The translations under genes and the position numbers were made by a program. Of a DNA stretch of 64,000 nt, positions 59,107 through 64,000 are shown one piece after another; positions within the stretch are counted from its first letter, which is position 1; every line of letters starts with the position of its first letter. Below the pieces are notes generated by a model. That model was not told the origin of the DNA. It searched no databases and saw only the letters and a program-made list of their open reading frames with translations. Origin of the DNA: Bacteroidales bacterium UBA5197 (GTDB taxonomy: Bacteria; Bacteroidota; Bacteroidia; Bacteroidales; Lentimicrobiaceae); assembly GCA_002412885.1 (NCBI GenBank), contig DHVX01000064.1:1-64000 (forward strand), read 5' to 3'.

Positions 59107-61487
59107 TTTTGTAATTGTTTAGGTTTGACAAGAAAAGGAATTCTTATCCCGATATTCAATCCTCTGCCAGGCTCGGGAACACCTATCAGACGGTAAAAAC
59201 TAGTATGGTTCAGGTAGCGGGTGTTTAAGAGGTTGCTCAGCCTCAGCGTTAAAATGATGGGTTGATTTCCGGCTTTGAAGGTTGTGCCTGCTGAAAGGTT
59301 GATCACCTGATGACCCGGCGTTTTCTTTTCAGGCGGAACAATCTCATTCTGGGCAGAAACCAGTTTAAAATCTGCCGAGATCCACGTATCAGAAAGAAAA
59401 ACTGCATCTCCCGGATTAAAAGTGAGATTAATCAAAAAAGAGGCCGGTGGCGATAATGGCAATCCAAATCCCTTTTTTTCGCCCGAAAGCTGACGCGACC
59501 ATACATATTCGCCAATTGCGCCGGCTTTAATTTTTGAACCTAAGTTGTAGTGAAAATGCATTTCCCCGCCGCCCCTGATTACTTTACTTTGCTTATACTC
59601 AAATACCTGAAGGCCCTCATAATACTGATAAGTAGGATTCAGGTAGATAAAGGACGGGAAATATCCCGCGAAGGGCGACAATTCAAAAGCCCACACGGAG
59701 TGGTTAATTTCCATTCCAAAGTCAAGCTGATAAGCTGTTTCAGGTTTCAGGTCAGGATTGCCTTTTTCGAAACGATACATATGGTAATTCACGCCGTCTG
59801 ATGCCAGTTCTTTGGCCAGCGGCATCCTGAAACTGTTGCCCAGGTTCACTTTCAGGGTTAGTTTCTGATACTTATAAACCATTCCGGCCGACCAGCTCAG
59901 GTGAGAAAAATCAAGATCAGATGCGCTCGCCCTTTCCTTAAAAACAGAAGTGGTATCCTGAGCGCTCACAGGACTGACAAACCAGTCATTGTATTGCTCA
60001 ATCCGGATATTACCAGCATCAAAACGTAAGCCTCCCGATATAAGCAGGCGGGTGGTTGGTCTGCTTTCGCCGACAAGGAAAGCACCGGCCATTTTTCTGC
60101 TAAAGGATGGCAGAATGAAACCCCATCCTGCTGATTGGTTCTGCTGGATTTCAGCATTCACGCCTCCTGAAAGGTTCACTTTTGAAGTCTCTCTGTTCTT
60201 TATGGTATAGTTGACTGACCAGCTTTCCTTATCAAACCTGCGCTCAAGACTGTCGGGCGGTTTGGGCATGTATCCATGTTCAACCGCCTCGGAAAACTCC
60301 TGTCGGGCATTCTGCTGAAAAGCAATATCCAGCTGATGGTTTAACCCATTTATGTTGATTAAATTCCGCGAATGCACCTTGAAATGATTTACCTGTTGAT
60401 AAGGCAGATCGATGTCGCGGTCACTGCGGTCGTAATCAATCTGTGAATTGCGTATTTCCAGTCCATGTGCATTGGCAAAAAAACCGCTTTTCGAAAAAGT
60501 ATTGTTCACAAAAAGGGTGGAACTCATTTTATCAGTAACCCATCCCAGACTGACACTTCCATTCTTTTCTTCACCGGCGCTGTTTCTCAGCTTCCTGTCC
60601 TTAAGCTTAAAGTAGTATGAATAATATTCCACACTATCCACCGGCACACTATAATCCGCATAGTCAATCAGCGTTATTCTGGCTTTTGCCCAGAGTTTCT
60701 CATATCTGCCGTGCAAACCTGCGGAAACAGCTCCCAGCATATTGTTGGTTTGTCCGCTAAAGTCGATATTCCCTCCCAGACTTCGGGGTTCGGGCAGGAA
60801 TGACTGCTTCAGGTCGATAACGCCGGCAATGGCGTCGGATCCGTACATCAGCGAAGCAGGGCCTTTGATCACTTCAATCCGTTCCACATTAAACTGATCA
60901 ACTTCAACTCCGTGATCGGCGCCCCATTGCTGACTTTCATGCTTGATGCCGTTTTCGGCAACCACCACCTGATTAAAACTCAATCCGCGGATAACGGGTT
61001 TCGATTGCCCCGATCCTATGCTTATGGAATTTATACCCGGAAGCCGATCAAGCGATTGCATCAGACTGCCAGAAATATTCATCCTTATAAACTGATCGTT
61101 AACAACTTCCACTGGCCGGGAATCATTGCTTCGCCTGAATTCATGATGGCTGTTGATGATTTCAACTTCTGAAAGTGTGACAATCCGTGGCTTCAAAACA
61201 ATTAAAAACAAGGTATCTTTCGTAAGTTCGATTGTGTGTGATTGCTTTTCAAATCCCATAGCGGTGAAAGAAAGTACATAATTTCCTTCCGAAAGGAAAC
61301 CAAGTGAAAAAAGGCCGCTTTTATCGGTTGTGGTTCCACTGAGTTTTTTACCGGCAGTAATATTCACGCCAGCAACAGGCAAGCTGTCAGCAGACAAAAC
61401 CGTCCCCTGAATTGTATGTTTTTGCTGGGCGAAAGCCAATGACACATACAGCATTAGAATAGCAAAAGCAAATGCTTTCAGCTTCAT
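59103..61487 (-). CDS. TonB-dependent receptor (probable metal uptake)
   Basis: 794 residues. Signal peptide, then a CarboxypepD-regulatory-like domain (IQGTVLSADSLPVAGVNITA), TonB box region (IVTLSEVEI), plug (LMQSLDRLPGINSISIGSGQ, KPVIRGLSFNQVVVAENGIK, IEVIKGPASLMYGSDAIAGV) and a 22-strand barrel. Its neighbours, a Fur-type regulator and His-rich lipoproteins, indicate metal rather than glycan import (compare ZnuD). The ATG at 61487 follows the end of the upstream gene. No SusD partner is present, which supports this. Confidence 0.92.
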   Translation of the reverse strand: MKLKAFAFAILMLYVSLAFAQQKHTIQGTVLSADSLPVAGVNITAGKKLSGTTTDKSGLFSLGFLSEGNYVLSFTAMGFEKQSHTIELTKDTLFLIVLKPRIVTLSEVEIINSHHEFRRSNDSRPVEVVNDQFIRMNISGSLMQSLDRLPGINSISIGSGQSKPVIRGLSFNQVVVAENGIKHESQQWGADHGVEVDQFNVERIEVIKGPASLMYGSDAIAGVIDLKQSFLPEPRSLGGNIDFSGQTNNMLGAVSAGLHGRYEKLWAKARITLIDYADYSVPVDSVEYYSYYFKLKDRKLRNSAGEEKNGSVSLGWVTDKMSSTLFVNNTFSKSGFFANAHGLEIRNSQIDYDRSDRDIDLPYQQVNHFKVHSRNLININGLNHQLDIAFQQNARQEFSEAVEHGYMPKPPDSLERRFDKESWSVNYTIKNRETSKVNLSGGVNAEIQQNQSAGWGFILPSFSRKMAGAFLVGESRPTTRLLISGGLRFDAGNIRIEQYNDWFVSPVSAQDTTSVFKERASASDLDFSHLSWSAGMVYKYQKLTLKVNLGNSFRMPLAKELASDGVNYHMYRFEKGNPDLKPETAYQLDFGMEINHSVWAFELSPFAGYFPSFIYLNPTYQYYEGLQVFEYKQSKVIRGGGEMHFHYNLGSKIKAGAIGEYVWSRQLSGEKKGFGLPLSPPASFLINLTFNPGDAVFLSDTWISADFKLVSAQNEIVPPEKKTPGHQVINLSAGTTFKAGNQPIILTLRLSNLLNTRYLNHTSFYRLIGVPEPGRGLNIGIRIPFLVKPKQLQK

Positions 61488-61554
61488 TATTAAATATTTA
61501 GGAAAGTATTCGGGTGAAGTGAGTTGTTTGAAACTCCTTTGAGATAGGGAATAT

Positions 61555-61887
61555 TTATACTGATGGCGGGGCACGAAGCGAAGCAAATATTGATTTGCTT
61601 TTCACTTCGGATTGTTCTTTAGGGATTTGTATTGCATAAAAAGCAGAACTCACTTCAGGAAGATTACAATCAACCGGAGAAATTACCTGCACATATTGAA
61701 AATCACAAATCAGGCAGCTGTGAACAGCATGTTGATGCACTGAGCGGTTCAGCCCTTCCTTCGCGACTACAACACAGCAATGCTCTTCTTCATGCCTGTG
61801 CAAGCCCTGAACCAAGATGGGCATAAGCAGAACAAGCAGGAGAAAAAATGCTTTGCACTTTAACAATATGTTGTTTCGCGTTGTCAA
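61555..61887 (-). CDS. Small His/Cys-containing exported protein
   Basis: 110 residues beginning with TTG. A hydrophobic N-terminus (CKAFFLLLVLLMPILVQGL) is followed by HRHEEEHCCVVVAKEG and SVHQHAVHSCLICDFQYVQV, which are metal-binding in appearance. Proteins like this often accompany metal-related TonB receptors and regulators. There is no ATG in frame before the signal; the TTG lies 18 bases after the Fur-like gene. Confidence 0.65.
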   Translation of the reverse strand: MTTRNNILLKCKAFFLLLVLLMPILVQGLHRHEEEHCCVVVAKEGLNRSVHQHAVHSCLICDFQYVQVISPVDCNLPEVSSAFYAIQIPKEQSEVKSKSIFASLRAPPSV

Positions 61888-61905
61888 ACCTTTATCTTTT
61901 ATTTT

Positions 61906-62313
61906 TTAATTGCATTTGCTGCAAAGTCCTTTAATGATCACCTCAGATGCCTGAGATTGAAACCCTTCAGGTAAGCGGTAGGGGCCGGGATGAATATTCT
62001 CAAGGCAAATCAGTTTCTGACAGTGATTGCAGAAAAAGTGAGCATGATTCAAGCGAACAGCATTGTGGTGCTGACCTTCATTAAGCGCATACTTTACCAA
62101 CAGTTTATCAATTACAATCCGGTGTAAAATTCCAGCATCCTCAAGGGTTAAAGCACTTCGATAGAAAGTTGTGCGATCATAATGACTGCCCATCAGATTG
62201 CTTATTTCATCCTCTCCCATAGGAAGCGGAGAACTTTGTAAAGCTTCAATGATTGCTACCCTTGGCGAGGTTTTTTTCAGATTGTGATTGCGGAGAATTT
62301 CTGACGCTTCCAT
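61906..62313 (-). CDS. Fur-family regulator (Zur-like)
   Basis: 135 residues. The DNA-binding domain is SEILRNHNLKKTSPRVAIIE to RTTFYRSALTLEDAGILHRI. The dimerisation half has HHNAVRLNHAHFFCNHCQKL and the terminal GLCSKCN, that is two CxxC pairs for structural zinc. Zur or Fur cannot be decided by sequence alone. It leads the operon with the TonB receptor, and the palindromic operator across its -7 box suggests metal-dependent repression of the whole operon. ATG at 62313 is used; the upstream in-frame start would overlap the operator. Confidence 0.88.
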   Translation of the reverse strand: MEASEILRNHNLKKTSPRVAIIEALQSSPLPMGEDEISNLMGSHYDRTTFYRSALTLEDAGILHRIVIDKLLVKYALNEGQHHNAVRLNHAHFFCNHCQKLICLENIHPGPYRLPEGFQSQASEVIIKGLCSKCN

Positions 62314-62338
62314 AAAAAGGGATTGAATTGTAATAACA

Positions 62339-62386
62339 TTGCAATTGCAACATTGTTGCAAATGTAGTATATTATTTGCCACCAAA
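62339..62386 (-). promoter_or_regulatory. Fur/Zur-type promoter and operator
   Basis: On the minus strand TTTG (62386-62383), a 16-base spacer and TACATTTG (62366-62359) form the promoter. TTGCAACATTGTTGCAA at 62345-62361 is palindromic except at its centre, and overlaps the -7 box. A second perfect palindrome, TTGCAATTGCAA, lies at 62339-62350. Both fit a dimeric regulator binding over the promoter. Confidence 0.75.
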
Positions 62387-62433
62387 GCACTAAATCGCCC
62401 AAAATCACCAATTTAATTTTATTCATTTTGTGT

Positions 62434-62505
62434 ATCCCGAAAGCTATCGGGATGGAGTCTTGGAGACACTTCGGCATGGTTCGACAAGCTCACCAACCAA
62501 GCTCA
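62434..62505. repeat. REP-like repeat fragment
   Basis: ATCCCGA (62434-62440) and TCGGGAT (62447-62453) form a hairpin, followed by TTCGACAAGCTCACC-type sequence of the kind widely dispersed in Bacteroidota. Nothing else is seen between the Fur and TetR promoters. Confidence 0.5.
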
Positions 62506-62593
62506 GTGCATCGTTTTTTGACAGAAATTTTTCGATTTTTACCGGACCATATTGAGCAAGGATATCATTTCTGAAAAATAAATACAATAATAC

Positions 62594-62625
62594 TTGACAA
62601 TTACTATACTATTTTCGTATTTTTG
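62594..62625 (+). promoter_or_regulatory. Promoter of the TetR-family gene
   Basis: TTG at 62594-62596, a 21-base spacer and TATTTTTG at 62618-62625 match the Bacteroidota consensus. Inverted TACTA (62605) and TAGTA (62634) half-sites surround the -7 box and could be the regulator's own operator. The in-frame TTG at 62623 lies in the promoter, so the ATG at 62650 is the start. Confidence 0.65.
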
Positions 62626-62649
62626 TACCGTTTTAGTATCTTAATTATA

Positions 62650-63246
62650 ATGAAAGTAACAAACAAGAAACAACAGTCATTATTAGCAGCTGGCAGGGAA
62701 CTTTTCTGGAAGCATGGTTTCCGCAGAATTTCCATAGACGAAGTATGCAAAGTTGCCGGAGCAAGTAAAATGACTTTTTACCGATACTTCCCCGACAAGC
62801 TTGCTTTGGCCAAAGCTGTTTTTGACGATGAAGTCGATAAAGGCACTTTGCAGTTCCGCGAAATAATGATTTCCGAATCTTCCGCTTCAGAAAAGCTGGA
62901 AGCCATGCTTCGCACAAAAGCCGATTCGGTAAACAACATCAGCCAGGAATTTCTGAATGATTTTTATTCCGACAAAGATTCTGATTTAAGAGCATATATT
63001 GCGCAAAAGACAGCAGATGTGTGGAATGAAATCGTCAATGATTTTAAAATGGCTCAGCAAAAAGGGGTATTCCGCAGTGATTTTAAACCCGAAATACTTC
63101 TCTATATCTCTCAGCAACTTCCGGGATTTATCAATGATCCTTACCTGGTTCAGCTTTGCGGCAGTCCTCAGGAAGTGGTTATGGAAATTGCACGTTTCTT
63201 TACTTATGGCATTGCGCCGAACGATAAAACCACTGTTGAGAAATGA
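62650..63246 (+). CDS. TetR/AcrR-family transcriptional regulator
   Basis: 198 residues. N-terminal HTH: LLAAGRELFWKHGFRRISID then CKVAGASKMTFYRYFPDKLA. The C-terminal half (FNDFYSDKDSDLRAYIAQKT-like, here LNDFYSDKDSDLRAYIAQKT) is a helical ligand pocket with unknown inducer. It overlaps the next gene by four bases (ATGA), so it probably regulates the outer-membrane protein gene that follows. Confidence 0.9.
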   Translation: MKVTNKKQQSLLAAGRELFWKHGFRRISIDEVCKVAGASKMTFYRYFPDKLALAKAVFDDEVDKGTLQFREIMISESSASEKLEAMLRTKADSVNNISQEFLNDFYSDKDSDLRAYIAQKTADVWNEIVNDFKMAQQKGVFRSDFKPEILLYISQQLPGFINDPYLVQLCGSPQEVVMEIARFFTYGIAPNDKTTVEK

Positions 63247-64000
63247 CAAAAGCCCTGATACTTATGCTGTGTCTGTTCAACGCGGCATTGTTTGCCAAAG
63301 CTCAGAAAAGCGACACGCTGATTTTCAGCGGGCAGGCTTCGGTTTGGGCAAATTATAACTTCGATCAGGATTTTTCATTCGTCTCCGGTGCGCGATATAT
63401 TCCGCAAATCAACTACCAGGCTTTTAAAGAGCGGAATCTGTTTGATGCTGAACTATCATTGAATATGAATGGTTCTGCTGCGCTCAGGCCCTTTGATTCG
63501 TTGAACGGAGATGCATCCTTAAAGCCATATCGCATTTGGGCTCGATATTCAGGTCCACAGTTTGAAGTGAGGGCTGGATTGCAGAAAATAAATTTCGGAT
63601 CGGCCACCATGCTTCGTCCGCTGATGTGGTTCGACAAACTTGATCCTCGCGACCCGCTTCAGCTTACCGATGGCGTTTGGGGCATACTTGGCAGATACTA
63701 TTTTCTGAACAATGCCAATCTCTGGCTTTGGGTTATCCTGCCTTCCGAAAATCCAAAAACATGGGAATTTGCAGGATCTGACAAAAAATATCCTGAAACA
63801 GGCGGCAGGATTCAGTTGCCGGTTCGCAAAGGTGAAATTGCTTTTTCAGGACATTGGCGTATGGCTGATACGCAGAATAACAGCCTGAATCTTCCGGAAT
63901 ATTCATCAATCCCTGAAACCCGGCTGGGATTGGATGGCAAATGGGATCTGGGCATCGGACTCTGGTTTGAGGCATCGCAGACCAGTTTTTCGAAAAACCT
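63243..64000 (+). CDS. Outer-membrane beta-barrel protein, partial (runs off the window)
   Basis: From the ATG at 63243 the frame is open to the window end (252 codons without a stop). A signal peptide (MTKALILMLCLFNAALFAKA) is followed by amphipathic strands (LIFSGQASVWANYNFDQDFS, PYRIWARYSGPQFEVRAGLQ, KINFGSATMLRPLMWFDKLD) typical of a porin-like or DUF1302/alginate-export-type barrel. The 3' end is missing. Translation is coupled to the TetR gene. Confidence 0.8.
   Translation, partial: MTKALILMLCLFNAALFAKAQKSDTLIFSGQASVWANYNFDQDFSFVSGARYIPQINYQAFKERNLFDAELSLNMNGSAALRPFDSLNGDASLKPYRIWARYSGPQFEVRAGLQKINFGSATMLRPLMWFDKLDPRDPLQLTDGVWGILGRYYFLNNANLWLWVILPSENPKTWEFAGSDKKYPETGGRIQLPVRKGEIAFSGHWRMADTQNNSLNLPEYSSIPETRLGLDGKWDLGIGLWFEASQTSFSKN

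Overview
The window comes from a member of the Bacteroidota, probably a Bacteroidales-like environmental bacterium. Evidence: many genes are preceded by the Bacteroidota promoter element TAnnTTTG (the -7 box), often with TTG about 20 bases upstream; there is a type IX secretion (T9SS) sorting-tail protein; the ATP synthase operon has the order atpBEFHAG without atpD/atpC; and there are TonB-dependent receptor, PorT-type barrel, DUF4625 and M56/BlaI genes. Coding density is ordinary, with several patches of mobile or repetitive DNA.

Layout. 1-1506: an IS4-family insertion sequence with perfect 17-bp terminal inverted repeats. 1558-2970: a START-domain protein and a DUF3109 protein. 3077-11407: a heavy-metal efflux operon (two His-rich small proteins, adaptor, RND pump, TolC-like channel, CDF transporter), interrupted between adaptor and pump by a four-helix-bundle (S23/Avd-like) gene with GATTG-type repeat arrays on both sides. 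11577-17214 (minus): ferritin and atpBEFHAG. 17504-18185: a PIN-type toxin-antitoxin pair with a palindromic operator. 18317-20790: tadA, a cluster of REP-like repeats, and an IS110-family element inserted among them, with its transposase split by a -1 frameshift at an A10 run. 20836-26535: a TlpA-like lipoprotein, an HTH-MNT/HEPN toxin-antitoxin pair, and a BlaI/M56 regulatory operon whose sensor carries four TonB-C domains. 26591-27820: dCMP deaminase, followed by toxin-antitoxin remains and a second copy of the deaminase 3' end. 28049-34591 (minus): an outer-membrane barrel and a TetR-controlled TolC/HlyD/ABC-2 export operon. 34867-45692 (minus): ten consecutive genes made of two endosialidase-chaperone (S74) surface proteins, a T9SS cargo protein and an uncharacterised envelope operon. 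46079-51265: a TPM-domain protein, a lipoprotein and a TPR histidine kinase/LuxR regulator pair. 51682-58044: asnS, rpoN, a repeat pair, oligopeptidase B and a Cys-cluster protein. 58110-62386 (minus): a Fur/Zur-controlled TonB receptor operon with two DUF4625 lipoproteins. 62594-64000: a TetR regulator coupled to an outer-membrane protein that runs off the window.

Genes that work together: metal homeostasis appears three times (efflux operon, ferritin, Zur-like uptake operon). Envelope and surface functions dominate the rest. The least explained parts are the repeat-bracketed four-helix-bundle cassette, the duplicated deaminase 3' end around toxin-antitoxin remains, and the unknown envelope operon at 40120-45692. 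No rRNA, tRNA or CRISPR array was recognised. Gene identities rest on reading protein motifs, not on database searches.
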